From NCBI RefSeq assembly GCF_003590095.1, contig NC_039480.1, positions 1,093,328 to 1,157,327 on the forward strand: a DNA stretch of 64,000 nucleotides, written 5' to 3'. The notes under the pieces were generated by a model. It worked only from the letters and a program-made list of their open reading frames with translations, had not been told where the DNA came from and made no database searches. Source of the stretch: Trichoplusia ni (lineage: Eukaryota > Arthropoda > Insecta > Lepidoptera > Noctuidae). Positions 22,701-36,793 of this stretch are shown here, one piece after another (the first letter of the stretch is position 1; every line of letters begins with the position of its first letter). A program made the translations under genes and the position numbers.

Positions 22701-25700
22701 TGTCACATTCATACGACCGCTTTACTGTACGGACTCCCTATTAATCTGTTTACCAAAACATTCATTATTCCTTCATAACAATTATCGACTAACTACAACT
22801 TTTACAATTAGTATGTCATTAAACACTGTCTAGTAGATATGACTCAGTAAGCCAACAAATAAACGCATTAGCTATTGGCTCGGACGAGAGACCATGTCAC
22901 TGTATGATGAATGTTAAACACACGAGCTGTTAATATCGATAGCATTAGGTTATTAGTTTCCGAGAACAGTACATAGCTCTGGATACGAGCTGGGCCCTGT
23001 CCCTGCGAGTACCGCGCGGTGACGTCACGCTGTTCTGAAACTTGGATGTAATTAAAATATCATCCGCGGTGATGGTGTTTACTCATCGGTAGTGAATAGT
23101 AATGTTCTATCGTAACTTGAATGGTGGTTAACATGGTTGCTTTGCTCTATCATTAGCTCTACGTAGATAAACTCTGTTTTTGCTTTATAGAGCTCATGAT
23201 GGAACATTAATTATTTTAGTAAATAAATCGAATACCTGCATTATTTCCAGGACGTTTATAGAGCACTATCCGAGCGCTTTTGAGTAAACTGTTTCCTTTA
23301 TACTTAACTCTGTTTCTGACATAACCGGTTACAAGACTAATGATTGTCACAGCACTCAACAGGTGAGTCGCGTCGCGGATGGTACGGGAGCGCCGCGCGC
23401 GGCCTGCTCCAGCAACACGCAGAGATCCCTCGACACGATAGGTTGAGACTCTACAAGTTAGTATAACTCTTCGTATGTAACTATGTAAACTTTAGCTTTT
23501 GTCTTTTTTGACATGCATAGGTACCGTTAAGTACTGTTATAGTGACACCATCAGAATCTATGAGGACGAGTGTAAGCAATGCTTGGATGTCTGCTGGGCC
23601 TGCTGGAGCTGGCCGGGGCTAGTCGGGATATTACGCAGCCGTAGTTATTATGATGATTAGTGGGTGAGGGCGAGCCGTAACGAATGGCGCACATTAACCA
23701 TCCCCAAGCGCCGAGCCCGCGCCCGCGCCCCGGCTGTTTGGAGGTCAACAGCACGCGCCCGACCCTCCTCATTATAACACACGTATTGTTCTTTAATTAT
23801 TTTTGGTTTTATGTCACTTGGGACACTCGCACTTATTATCGATAATCCGCCGCATAAACAAGACTGTGAAATCAAATATATTTATACTTTAGGCACACCA
23901 TACTCATCGTATCTTATACGATATGTCAAAATATTCTTAAAGCTAGCTGAGGTCGGCATTTCCTAACCGGCTAGCGTACAAAATGAGGCAAAGAATATCA
24001 TCTTGGAAATCGCAAATCCGATCGTCTGTCGTCAGACTATCGTCTGTGTACCTGCAATACATTCAGATTTACAGGAGAAGGATATAACTTTGTATTAATT
24101 AATTGGCCCGAGCAAGAACTTTTCTTAATTGAAATTATAGAACGAAATGCAAATATACAAAAAAGAAAGACTAGAAAAACTATCGTAGAAATGATATTAA
24201 CAAACTGCTAATCACAGGTCAGCAAGCTGAAAATAAGGAGACGGCAAAAAATAAACGAGGAAGTCACCAGCTCAACAACTAACGGGCTTTATCAAGACTG
24301 GTGCTTATATCTTGGAATATCTTGTGCCCATGAACGACTTGCTTACTCTATGAAACATACATAACTTGTACTTGCACTATATTTGTACAAAAGCTTCAAA
24401 TTGTTCATGAATACACTCAAAAGCATAAAACATAAACAAACATGGGAAATTCAAATCGGAGTAAAATACTGGAAGAGCATTACGATGACAACGGCAATAA
24501 GAGTTTCTACATTCTACTTAAAATATCATATAACTAAAATTGGAGCGCCATATGACCAGAACAACTTTCTATCAGTTTGTTAGGAAAACAAGACAACTTA
24601 TATATAAGGAAAACGAACGATATGGCGGCACTCTGTCGACTCCCACACCAGAAGCCTCCGCCACGCACCACTACTGATGCTAGCGCACCGCTACGATAAT
24701 GCGGCCAGCCGCCGATGTGATCCTGAGAATGTTTAAGGAGAGTTTTTAATGTTCATCAAACTACTTGCATAGCATTAATTATTGAAGTACGTAGAGCCTG
24801 GTTATGTTTATTCGCGGAACTGAAATAGGATAAGTTAAACAGAGCAATATCCTTTACGAGCACACTCTCACATGCATGAATAATAAGCCACAAAACATGC
24901 AGAGCTCAGCGCCACCAGCAGTCGTCTCACCGCAGACCCACGTGTGGCCACCACGAAGTTACTCTTCATAGTAGGTACACAATATGTAACCCTTTGGTTA
25001 GCGTATTTTTGGCCCTGTTTAGAAGATGGTGGAGTCGGCAGCGACCTCCTCGGCCGGTGATCACTATGAATTCGATTACAATATTTTATACTAAAGCCGC
25101 GACTTGAGACGTCGACAAGTTCATGGCCGAACTACATTATATGTAGATATATATCGTATCTCCGTTGTATCCACATGTCCTCTTCACAACCAGTTCAGCT
25201 GTCATTTGAATTAACGACACGAATCGCGGCCTTTGCGAGCAGACACCTCTACATGTTCCTATCTTGTAGTAAGCACTAACTTGATAAACAATCCAATCGT
25301 TTTCATAACTTCCTAAGCGATCAGCAGCTCAGACTCAGATCTTTGATTCTGACAGGAGTCATTTCAAGGAACATAAGATTTTCCACAGCTTAATACACAT
25401 AAAGTTGTTTACAACAACTTATCCGAGACTATCAGACATTTTTAATGTCTACTAAATTTCACATTCTTGTTTCCAAAAGCCCAAATATTGCTGAGAGCTG
25501 GCGGAGAGACGGTGACACGGTCACATCGGTCCCACATCTACATAATAATTATCGTAAAACTTTTAGTGCCAATAAAACATTTGACAAGTTTACATAACGG
25601 GTTATGAGCCCACACTTACCAATTAATTTTGAACAAAGAGAAAAGTGACCGATGACGTGACACGCGAATGTCTCGCACCCCCGAGTGACACACGACCCCG

Positions 25701-28700
25701 TCACCCCTCCCCCCTACGTCCTCTGCACCCCCCTTACGCTTCCTTGCCCCTGCCATCGACGTGTGCCTATTATTTATAGGAACGACCTCATTTAGAGTAA
25801 TTGTGTGCTGATATAACACTTCCGCTTTTTGTATTTACGAATATACACGAGGGGAAGAGGGATGTTTGCGTGATAGTAACTTCTCGAACTTGCGACAGCA
25901 AAATAGAACATGTTGTCAAAAGTGTGCACTGGACCTAAAAGAAAAAGTCCCTTAATTACAAGAGGATGGTGTTCGGAGCACATTGCGCTACAACGATGAA
26001 GTATCGGTCTGACCATTCAGCTAGTCTTCGTGAGTTAGAAGCACGTAACGCCACAAATACCAGTCGGTCACATCAATGCCAATCGTGTTTGGTAGACACA
26101 AGGTCTATCAACTGCTGATAACCTATATTTCTTTCATCGTAGGATTTATTGTCCTATAGTCACATGAAGTTATATTCTTAAACAGAGTCAGGTTTGAGCT
26201 ATGGATCCTTCCAATGATCTTAAGTGTGATAATCGTCTCCGCGAGTCAATTTGTGATGTGTGCGCTACAGCAGGAGTCCGCGGGGCGCCGCACCCGTGAC
26301 GTCACTCGTGCTCACTAATCTAATTGTTTGCCAGCGGGAGATGCGTGAACAATAATTAATTTGTACGCTGCGTTTATTAGGCGCCAGGACACACCGCAGG
26401 ACACACGACAGAAACGATTGTCAAGTATGTAGAGAGCATCCCCACCGTCCTGATACCAGTCGCGACTTGCAACAGTACGATACGACTACCACAAGTATGG
26501 AAAACAATCTTGGTGTATCTTTACAAACAAACATATTGAATAAACGACTGATATGTTTCAATCTTTATAGTAGTCTTCGTCTTTTTGTCGCGTTTTATTT
26601 TAATACTGAGTTTTAAGCCGAAAAGGCTCACCACGATCGCTAACTTTGTTTAGATTGTGTACAGTAACTGTTCAGGTTCAGGTAGAACACTCGCTTCCCT
26701 CGACCCGGATGCTTACTTCTCCTGGGTCACACATTCTATTAGCATTCCCTTGGCGTTACTGCTGCATATTATGTGTGGTACTTTGCTTTATGCCAAAATA
26801 TTAAAATATCCTCATAGAGCGTAAACAGTATTTTTTATTAAATTGTGCAACTTCATTGCATTTATAGTTCAACCATCCAATTAGGTAGTTCTTTTTGTTC
26901 TATCTTTGTCACTTATTTATATAGTGTACAAAATACAGAAAAAATGATCTCTCATTTATCTATGCAAGTGTTATTGATATTAAAGACACCATACTAACTC
27001 ACATATTTCAATCCTAGTAGAAACGTAGCATATTCTGGATGACAGACAAAATTTACGTAACTCAGGTTCACTTAACCAAACCTGTTATGCATTTATGGAA
27101 GCAATACTCTGTCCGTATTAGAAGTAATATTTTGGCAGGTAACTAGTTACGAGCAACGTGTTGGATGATTCGATTTAGAGTAAAATTCATATTTACTCAA
27201 ATGTAATTGGGTTGTTCAAAAATTTTACGTCGTGATAGTTATTTGCAGCGTTGGCCAAACATGAAAATAAACATATTCTAATTAGAAATTCTTCCAACGC
27301 AGTAATTTAATGGATTCTTAAGAGTAGTGACAGCCATGGTGACACCATTCTCACAGACAGAGCGGTACCTCACCGCCCGGGCGCCCGGCCGGCAGACGAT
27401 GCAAAAGGTCCACACAGCCATGTGTACTGTGAACACTGTGACCAGGTTGGCTGCAATTTTACATTCATTGTAGCTACTTATTATTTAGACATAACGAGTT
27501 GGCAATAACATTACGGTTGTTGGGTTGATGCTGTATCGGAAGTAGTGAGTAGCAAGACTTCTGCGCGCGGCGGCGGCTCCACGTGGTCCGGCTTTAGCGA
27601 GCGACACGCCGCGCCGCGCGCCGCGACTGACGTGGCGTCTGCACGCCAGCGCCGCCGGCTGTGAACTTCTATCACCTAATCGCGGACACAACACCTATTT
27701 AAGCCGATACATATCAGTCTAATCAGCCCCTATCAACGCTGCTGCTACATTCGAAGCACATTCCTTACTACTAAGTTTGCGTTATATAGCAGAGCAGCGA
27801 GAAACACTTTCCTTCCTACCGCGCTGTTGCTCTAAGCCATATAAAATTCGAATTAGTGAAAATACAGTAACAAGCTCCAAGTATGCGCCACCACCGTATC
27901 GCGCTATGCGCTCTAGCCACGCTCATTCATAAAATATTACATTGTTTTCCTTGAACATTATTTATAGAATTATTTGTTCACCGATAACGAGCGCTCATAT
28001 TTTAAATAACATCGGTAAGTGGAAAGCACGTGTCGCGCGGGACGACGCGGCGACGGTGGCAGCCACATGTGACATACGAAGTCACCAGCCCCACGACTCC
28101 AGCGAACCACTGGCCGCTAAACACCCTGATGTTGATTATACGATGGTATTCCGTCCACGCTGCCAAATGCGCAACACTGACTCTTTTGCGCATTGTCAGC
28201 GTGTTCTCGTGGTAATCGCTAGCGTCCCGCCATCGCCAGCTTTGCTGTAATTGCGCGAGGAATTGAAAATGGAAACAAGCGTCAGCGCTCGTGTTGTGTC
28301 GTGTCGGAGGAGCAGTCGCAGCAGCGCCAGCCGGCAGCGGGCCGTGGCGGCGCGGGCGGCGGCGGCCTCGGCCGGGTTATCGCGCGACCTCTTATCACCC
28401 GCACTCACACGCGCGCGCGCACGCACACTCGCGGGGCGTCGCTCGCCTGCATGTGTGTATGAAATGGGTCGCGCATGTCGCCAGATGTAATTAGAGCAAG
28501 AAACTGTTTATTGTTAACCAGCCGATGCTCGGCGTTCATTATAATATTATCTAGTCATTCAATTATGTATTCCTAATTTATTTCCGACGAGCTAGAGCGA
28601 AAGCGCTCATAAATTGTATCGTTCTAATATTTGTTATGAATTATGTATGACTTTAGTGCGGATGGGTCGGTCCGATAGTCCGTGACCCGGCCAGATTCCG

Positions 28701-29379
28701 GGTCGGTGACGGCGGCGGTAGCGTAGCGCCGCTTACTATGAACATGCACACACTACAACTTTATAATGTTATTGTGTATAACTAAATACGCATAAGTATA
28801 CGCTACTGTAAAACTGCCTTAGGTCTTACAGGTTAGGGTAAGGTATAAAACCAAAGATACACCACACGAGTCGGTAAATGTGAGAATATATAAAAAGGAT
28901 CGATGTTATCGGGTTATAGTGACTATATGGAACGACGAGAAGCATTCTGTCGGTTTTAGCCGGTAAGAGGCCATCACACCCTTTCGCTTTTCCCAGGCCA
29001 CTAAGAGAGGTCTATGAAGGTTTCCAGAGGGTCACTAAAAATTTCAAAACTGTTACAACAAGCGCGTGAAGCCGCCGCCGCGCCGCTTCCCAGTGTCAGA
29101 TGTTCTTCGTTTTATGAACAGTCTATGATATCTAATTAGAATATAACTTCAACCCTTTGTTTACTAAACAAATGTTTTTGAAGGTCGAAAAGAAACGATG
29201 TTATTGACATTTAAGTTTTAGCAGAAAATCTTAACATTTGCTTCCAGTCGGCCTTTTCAAGTGACTTCAAAAAAGCTGTATTTTTTACAGCAACATAATC
29301 AATTAACTTTCCGTGTCATCCATAATTCTTCAATATTTCGTGTTAATAGGTCATGCAAGTAACCACACTATGGGAGCCA
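19768..29379. other. Intergenic DNA, no gene seen
   Basis: AT-rich with numerous GC-rich islets: about 20,440-20,540, 21,840-21,960, 22,600-22,690, 23,370-23,410, 23,690-23,765, 25,660-25,750, 26,270-26,310, 27,360-27,410, 27,560-27,660, 28,020-28,470 and 28,670-28,730. The minus strand has a strong lone splice-donor consensus, CAG|GTGAGT, at about 22,687-22,695, with no exon I can define. No ORF longer than 102 codons and none with a known motif. Confidence 0.55.
28020..28470. other. GC-rich islet, possible regulatory or transcript-start region
   Basis: About 450 bp far richer in C and G than its surroundings, with many CpG steps and a (CG/CA) run near 28,410. Overlapping Arg/Ala-rich ORFs on both strands here are what GC-rich DNA gives by chance. 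A regulatory role is a guess from composition. Confidence 0.3.
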
Positions 29380-29560
29380 GATGGACCGGGTCGGCGTCGG
29401 CGCCGTGAGCGGCCTAGGAGGCAGTGGCGAGACGATCTACACGCTTAGGTACCGAGTGTGGTGCCATGCGGCCCAGGACAGAGAATCGTGGAAGGCTTTG
29501 GGGGTCACCTTTGCCCAGCTATGTGGTACACTGTACAGATGGATGGAAAAACTTGGATGC
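29380..29560 (+). pseudogene. Frameshifted remnant of a LINE reverse transcriptase C-terminus
   Basis: One frame (29,410-29,445) reads RPRRQWRDDLHA and then stops. A shifted frame (from about 29,459) reads WCHAAQDRESWKALGVTFAQ. Joined in order these match the tail of RTE-like proteins (GRP..RW.DDL......W...AQDR..W...G), as in the intact element at 16.6 kb, but with a frameshift and a stop between the two halves. The rest of the ORF is absent. It is diverged from the intact copy, so it is an older insertion or another family. Confidence 0.75.
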
Positions 29561-30736
29561 AATGCAATTTTTAATCAACCCAAGCAGTCTATCCCTGCGA
29601 CGGACGTCCTTAACTCTCTCAAGACATGATTCCGGCAGGCAGCATGATTTATACAACATTATGTAGATACAGACGGCACATACGGACTATTTACATTCCG
29701 TTCAAGTTTTTTTTTAAGCAAGCGGGTGCTTGATTGCCAAATAGTGCTACGACAGGCTATAACTTGAATTCTGCATTAGAAACTTGGATGTAGCAGAAAC
29801 ATAGGCGGGGCAGGCTTCGTGAATGATGAGGCTTCGCAGGAGCGGCGCGTGGCGGGGGCGCGGGGTGCGGGGGCGCGGGGTCAGGTGGAATAATTGTCAC
29901 AATAAACAGACGGTAATGGAGTGGCGGCGCGCCCAACGAGTTAATTAGTGAAATGACACCCTCCCCTCCCGCCCACGGCCCCTCAGCCCGCAGCACGCCA
30001 GGCGCCGCCGGCCACCCCACGGCCACTCCTCAGCCGCGGCCCACTTGCCTATTAAATTATACCAAGTGCTTATGAATTTTAGAGCGCGTTTACAATACTA
30101 ATCTAGTCACGAGCAAGCTTATTTGGTTTTGAACTTGTAAAACAACAATAGATTTATTATGATTGATGATGTCTATCCCAAACTGTTGTCGCCTGATGCT
30201 TGCAATGTCGAGCGGCAATAGTGTTCATGTTCATCGGCGCGCGGCTGCTATCGCTATCAGCCGGCTCTCGCGTGCTGATCACTGCGCGGTACCTACCTCT
30301 GGATATGGACCACATTGGCCTGCACTTGAACTCTGTCTGATTACTCTCGATAGCCAATGATTAACTACATATGTGTATTTGTTTACTCAACTTTTTCTTC
30401 CGATTGGAATCCGATGAATTATGAATTAATTTAAATAATGAACTTGGATCAATCCCTCCTTTGCTGATGCACTGAGTCAAATCCCGAAATACACACAGGG
30501 GGCCCTCAGTGAACGCAGCACCGCATCATGTTAACGTAGTCAGCTTCTATCTTTGCTCTGGCTGGAGACTTTAAAGATACTGACTTCAGGAGTCTGACCT
30601 GCGCTCGTGCTAACTGCAGAGACCAAGACAAAATAAATGAAAGTAAAACGAATATGAAGCAACGAAACATAAGGTATTTAAAAAAAACAACCCACACTTC
30701 GGAATGAAATTCTTGTATCGCGGGGGGTGTCACAAA
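29561..30736. other. Intergenic DNA with GC-rich islet
   Basis: Contains the G-quadruplex motif listed at 29,854 and a GC-rich islet from about 29,830 to 30,050; the rest is AT-rich. No gene seen. Confidence 0.55.
29854..29880 (+). other. Strong G-quadruplex motif
   Basis: Four runs of four or five G separated by three-base loops: G5-CGC-G4-TGC-G5-CGC-G4. This satisfies the strictest G4 definitions. Confidence 0.8.
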
Positions 30737-30860
30737 CATTCAGTCACATGCACAACGACACCCAGACTCAGGACAAGCATTCGTGGATCACACAAACGCT
30801 TTTCCTGCGCGGGGATCGAACCCGCGACACGTCGCTCTCAGTGGCTATCTTTATGGTCAA
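30737..30860 (-). mobile_element. tRNA-derived SINE
   Basis: The minus strand reads a pol III box B (GGTTCGATCCC, complement of 30,812-30,822) preceded by GTGTCGCG and followed by AGCGTTTGTGTGATCCACGA and GAGTCTGGGTGTC. The same order is seen in the SINE copies at 45.4, 61.7 and 62.2 kb. The box A head is degraded. Confidence 0.7.
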
Positions 30861-31829
30861 TACTAATGATAACACTATGACTCTCTAGTTCAATTCAATA
30901 GCCAGTCTGTCCACAGGAAATACTTATAGCTGGTATCCTTGTCCAAAAGGCTGATATCCAAATCCATCGTAAATTACAATAAGTCCAAGCCGACGATGAG
31001 ACAGATCAAACGCAAAAACAAAGAAAGAGATGTTTGTAGAATTTGAATTTGAAATTAATGGGGATCTCCTCATTGGAAACCCTCAAAGAAATAAATATCT
31101 ACGAGCAGAATTACACGTTAACAGACGCTAGTCAACAGCTCACGGTGTATTTGTGCTCCTTGAGTGCGAGTCTGAATGTTTTGTAATAATTATTTCTGGG
31201 AATTCTTAAGAAGCTGAGATAACTAAGTAGCACCTAGTGTGAGAGCTGTATCACAGAGTTTTATACTTCAAACACAATGTCGCCTTTCGAATGAATAAGC
31301 GTGTAATCCAAATTTTACGCTTCACTAATAAAATATTGGTTATTAACCATCTGCTAAATATACTTAATGTAGTGGCGACAATACAACGGTGAAGGAATGA
31401 CGTGGGCAGGTCTGCGGCAGTGTTGGTCAAGTTTATAGTGGACAGTGAGCATGTGTGGCGGAAGGAGCTGCAGCGCTGCGATAACGATACATCCCATGTG
31501 TGACCGACCAGCCAGCCTGCACACTGACAGACACGTCTACACTGCTCTAAATGTAAACGAGAGGTAATGCTCCATAAGCGTGTATACCGCAAGCAATCGA
31601 CTTCATTCGAAACAGTCAAAGGTGTACCGCTATCGGTTCAGGCAAGCAGAGACGAGTGTACTGCTTAGCATTGAGATTTTTCAGAGGGTGTGTCTTTAAA
31701 GTTTATAATAGTACACTTATTGACACAATTGGTTGTCCGTAGTTCTATCTGCCCTTTTGATGAGCACGTGGTTGTATTGTATTGTCGCTATGTCTGTTAC
31801 GGTACCCAAAAGCATAATGAGAAACTTTC
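30861..31829. other. Intergenic DNA, no gene seen
   Basis: AT-rich. A 122-codon minus-strand ORF (31,251-31,619) has no motif, no signal and no family resemblance; I treat it as chance. Confidence 0.5.
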
Positions 31830-32045
31830 CTGAACATTCAAGAAACTTGCACAAAGACACCAATACTCAGGACAAACATCGGTGGATCCTATCAAAAAAT
31901 GTTTACCACCTAAGCCTACATTGTGGAATGCAATAAAGATTTGAATATCGTATAAAAGCTTGTGAATCGCGGGGATCGAACTCGCGACACCTCTTGCACA
32001 GTGGGTTTGGCTTGGAGACCTCAACTACTCGGCAATCCATGCAAT
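31830..32045 (-). mobile_element. tRNA-derived SINE
   Basis: The minus strand has a box A-like head (GATTGCCGAGTAGTTGAGG, from about 32,040), CCACTGTG, a box B (GTTCGATCCCC, about 31,971-31,981), and the family tail with GAGTATTGGTGTCTTTGTGC. It is the most complete copy with a continuous head-to-tail order, though the tail carries an extra stretch at about 31,885-31,950. Confidence 0.7.
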
Positions 32046-35000
32046 CGCAAAAAACTAAGCTTATTTATAGGGTGAAATAGAGTTACGACAATTTAACTCT
32101 TAAATAAATACTTTTGATTCGTGTGTTACTATGACGATTCGAAATAGGACCGTTAGTTGGATGAACGCTATACTTATGGTTTAGGAGGTATAGGTGTCTG
32201 TATGGACTCCGGAGGCGCGCAGGATTCGAACCGGTCGCCGAGGCTGTCGTGCGCGTTCATACTGCGCATGTGCGGGAGCGTGCGTGTGAACACACTGCAG
32301 GTGCTTCACAATCCTTTCTTTTTTTTACATACTTAACTTAAGAAATAAAATACTAGAAATAATGGTTTTTGTAACGGGTTTTAAGAGAACGCCGAAGGTA
32401 CGCAAACGAGGGCCTTAAACTGTACCGCGGTCACAGGCTACGTGCGCGAGCCTGAGGTTATGTTAACTGGACGAAGGCTACCTTGATCTCGGTCCATTGA
32501 ATAGCTTCGTCTGCTAAAGAATTTACACAATATGAAGAGTGCGTAGCGTTAATGCTCTTTGGTAATCTAAGGGCAGAGCGAGTATAGGTATATTGTAAAA
32601 CATAAACAGGATGATAGGAGAGGAGTGTCGATGTGCCGAACTCAAGGCCGGTCATCAGCTTGTGTCCGCCGCGCGGCGCCGCAAACCTGCCCGGCCGGCG
32701 CGCGGCGCGGCGGACACCCGCCCCGCATCGAACCGTTACTCACACCACCATGTAGACTGTGACATTTATTAAAACCATCCTCATGCCATACTACATTCAA
32801 AATTACTTCATAATTTAAAAATCATAAAATACCAATACGCGACTCTTTAAACTAGATTTACTCCTTCTCACTCGTCGGTAGTTGCAACATCATCAGTACA
32901 ATTCGACGAAGCCTCGCCGGCTGCAATACCTCGCACCAGGCGGACATCATAGACAACTACCGATGAATTCTAAGTCACACAACTAGGCGCTAGTTAGAAC
33001 CAGCTCTGTTTCTTTTATAGCACGCATGCGACCTATTAGGTGGACAGTTTATACTTCTTTGACGATCTACTAACGAAAATGTCGTATTCATTTCTATGAA
33101 CTGTAATAAAGACGGTTCTGTAAGCACTTATCTAAGATTACGATCTGCTGCACTTCCGGAGCTCACGGTGGTGCGTTGATGTCTAATGTTGGAGAGACTT
33201 TTATGTTCGATATTCGTTCTACCTTTTACGCTGACACGTCTATTGCTCTCGAATCACTTTTTTCCTTACAATAGTCTCTCAATAGAAATTGGATTGTACG
33301 TATGTTTATATTGGTCCACTCGTGTTAAGTCGGCCTTCTGTCCTCGCACACTCGTAGGAACTTGGCAAACATTGTGCTGTCAGCAGCGCGCTCTGACGCA
33401 ACACGTTTTTGTTTCAAGTTGTGTTCTGAGTTTCTTTCGCCGAGTAGTCCCTCATCATATTAATTTTATGGTTACGTTGTACATTCTATTATATTGTTCA
33501 TCACCGACAAGTATTGTGGTGCACAATAAACAAAACGATTGTTTCCTCTAAATATCCCGCAATAAAAACGTCATGTTACACAACGCAAAAAGGCGAATAA
33601 AACAAATAGGATATTTTTTTTGGTTCGATTAAAAAAGTTTGCATGTCGAAATCATAATAAAGCTTAATCAATTAGTCCTACGAGTATTTTGACACATTTC
33701 GTTAAATAGCGAGTACGCGTACAATTACATCGGACGATTGATTTTATTTAAAAAATACAAATGAGACAGTGATTCGACGAAAGCGGTGTTTACGGAACGT
33801 TAATGGTGACATAAATTTGAATGTTAATGCGTGGCTCGGGGTCGGGGCCGACGCGCGTGTTCACCTGCGTCCTCCATGCCGAAGCCGCCTCATTCATAGA
33901 TACGCGGTTGCTAATATAAACTCTAATCTCTCTAAATTCATCGCGACGTTACTATTCGTTTGCCTGCCTATTATGGGATATTTAAAAAACTTCAGTGTCA
34001 CCAGTTTCAGTAAACACCTTGTGACAAACTCAAAGGTTTTTCATCCAACCAACAACCAAGTCTCCCAGAGAGGAGGAACTCTGAGTGCTTTTTTTTAATA
34101 TTTATATGTGACAAAGCGTAATGTAGTAATGTTTTAAGTATTTACCGTTTCTACGCACTGTGCTACCCTTATCATAAACTGATTAAAAGAAGACCTTTAC
34201 TTTCTTCGAGAAAGTTTATGTATTGGTTTTAATTTTAATTCAACCACGGCCAAGCATTTCAAATTCACCCTTACTGCTTATATGACTGTGGAGATATACA
34301 TGGGAGTATTAAACATTCATAATTAATATAAAACGGTAACAACTTGGCAACTTCCGTACAACAATCAATTGTATCGTATATCGAAACCTGAATATAAACA
34401 CAGATTTCAATTGCAAGAGCAGAACTGTTGTCTAGTGACAAACCTAATGTCTCAACGGACGGGTTCAACTCTTTTGATTGTAACTCTTGGTTGACACAGG
34501 AGCCCCCCCCCCACCCCTCCCACACCCTCCGCTAAGCTGCTAAGGATATTTTTTTCGACCATGTATTCAGTTACAACTATGCTTCGATTAAATTATTTAA
34601 GGTAAACATTTTTACCTTTACTAAATAATAAGGAACATGAGTCGTAACTGTCCCATGACCTTGAACGGCCTTGTGTTCTGTTGGCACCTAGTGGAACACC
34701 ACTAGCCAGCTAGTGGCTGTGGTCGCACCTGCGCCCGCCGGCTCCAGGCTCTGGCCGCGCACGCACACTCGCGCGCCGCCGGCTATTAATACCCGCGGTG
34801 TACGACACTCGCAGCGCTTTGTGCTTACTCAGTGGCGCTTCTATTTGCAAGCCAATTGATTCCTAGTCGAGCGTTCTGATGCTGAGCGAGGCTGCCTCGC
34901 GCCTAGGCACCGCCAGCATTACCTATCAAAAAGGTCATCTTGCGTTTACAAAATTTAATAGTGGGAACAAGTCAGTACATCTCGTGTTGCCACTATTTAT

Positions 35001-36793
35001 TTAAGACGCGTTAGAGTTAATAATGTTAAACCATTTAAAAAAAAAATGGGCTGTTTTACTCAAATAAAAAACCGACTCAGAAAAGAGGAAATTGATAAAA
35101 CAGACTTTAGGCAATCGTATTTCATTTATTTCCACAAGAGTAATACAAACATGTGTTCACCTACTTGCGGCATGTCATGGGTTTTCTATCAATCGATAGT
35201 GTAGGTTCTTTTTCTAAATTGGACATATTTACTAAAAAATATTTCTTTAAGAACTTAAAGAAATATTTTCACAGCATCAATAAACTAAGCATTGTTTTAT
35301 TAATAATAAAGGTGACTTTTACTTAGCGAAAACATAACAGTTTATAGCACATCTTGGACAGTTTAAACTACATGTATATTATATAATAAAGTTACAGGTG
35401 GGCATTTAAGCGATAGTTAAAATATGTAATACATAAATCCCAGTGCGTTTAACACATTCCCTAGGCATCATTAGAATTCTTGAAGTCTGAGACGGGTGGG
35501 TCGTACCGCGCCTCGCCCGCGTCTCGCCCGCGCCTCCGTCGTCGCAGACCATCAGAAGAGCTCTGCTCACAGACATCAATTTAACCTAAATATTGCTTCA
35601 CAATATCGAAAACTTTTTAAATAAAATATTCTTAAAGGGTTAAAACAGAACGACAGGTTAAACTCATGACAGCATTATCTGCCTTCTGTCTAGCTATCAG
35701 TCACGCCGCCTCCAGTTAAAATCTTCACATATGATTTGTTTCGGTTCCCGCTGAAACAAAAACAAGAAATAAAAATCGAGGTTAAACAATACGGTTGGCA
35801 GGATCATAAAATTTCTACCCAGTCCATATTTTTTTTAAATTCGATCTTCCCTGTATGGCTGGTATTATATTTGTACGGATACCCCAGTGCCGCTAGTCCG
35901 ACTCGCACCCTTGAGAGGTGCTGATTTTTGTTGTTAATTAAAAAGAGAGAAAATTTCGTTAAGAAAAAAGGCAATCAAAAGGCAGTCATGTGAGACTGTG
36001 GGCCATTGTACTAACAGGCATGTAGTACATCTGTAGACGACTAAGTAGGCCTGCCTAACATTTGCGTAACCGGAATAAGACGTAGCAGAATCTCTCACTT
36101 GCGGAAATATATTTGTAAACTATTACAAGTCCAAGGCAGCCGTCCCAGCGAGATGCATACGCACTGCGCGCAGCACTCACTCACTAGCAGCTAATTTCCT
36201 GAAAAGGGAATGAGCGCTTACAGTACCTCCGCATGCACATGTAACAGAATACTAAACGTCGTCGTCATGCGTTTACTGCATGTCTGCAAAAGTAATATGA
36301 GTAACACAAATATGTGAGAGAGATGTATAGTGTATGTACTATGTATAAGTGTGAGCATTGGAATCAGTTCAGTGAGTTAGTGTAGAGTGAAGGACAGGCG
36401 GTAGTGTCTGAGTGACACCGAACACTTTCGCCGACGCAGCGGAGACCAACGCTCAACAATTTGCGGTCACACCGCGCACGGAAACTAATGCTCTGTTTAG
36501 GTTCGCTCAAGTATCTCTACTGATAAATTAACCTTTGTAACACTTTTCATGATGCTCTTTGGAACATTTCAAATTCTAGGACAAAAAGAAGACAGTATCA
36601 TTTTTCCTTTAAAATAGGCACGGACCAAAATGTTGATTCTGACGATTTTTGCTGTCGATTTCGTGCAAAACTAGCTCGAAGTGGTCGGTGCTTGGGCTCT
36701 CACTGCTTCGGTTTATATTATACAACAGTTGTTGCATGCCGTTTTAACGGTCTGGGTATCAGATAAAGCTGCTCAAACATTACTCTCCTCAAA
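32046..36793. other. Intergenic DNA, no gene seen
   Basis: AT-rich with GC islets at about 32,640-32,735, 34,720-34,800 and 35,490-35,540. A C-rich run at 34,503-34,530 gives a G-quadruplex-like minus strand. Plus-strand ORFs at 33,186 (121 codons) and 33,769 (109 codons) have no recognisable feature. Confidence 0.5.
35236..35269. repeat. Perfect palindrome (16-bp arms, 2-nt centre)
   Basis: AAAATATTTCTTTAAG (35,236-35,251) and CTTAAAGAAATATTTT (35,254-35,269) are exact reverse complements separated by AA. Confidence 0.85.

Noticed and set aside
22687..22701. Minus-strand start and donor (ATG GTC CAG|GTGAGT)
   Set aside because: A three-codon exon with a strong donor but no supporting acceptor or downstream exon; likely chance.
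31251..31619. 122-codon minus-strand ORF
   Set aside because: No signal peptide, domain or repeat; no upstream splice or start context stands out.
33186..33551. 121-codon plus-strand ORF with hydrophobic segments
   Set aside because: The hydrophobic look follows from T-rich DNA; no family resemblance.
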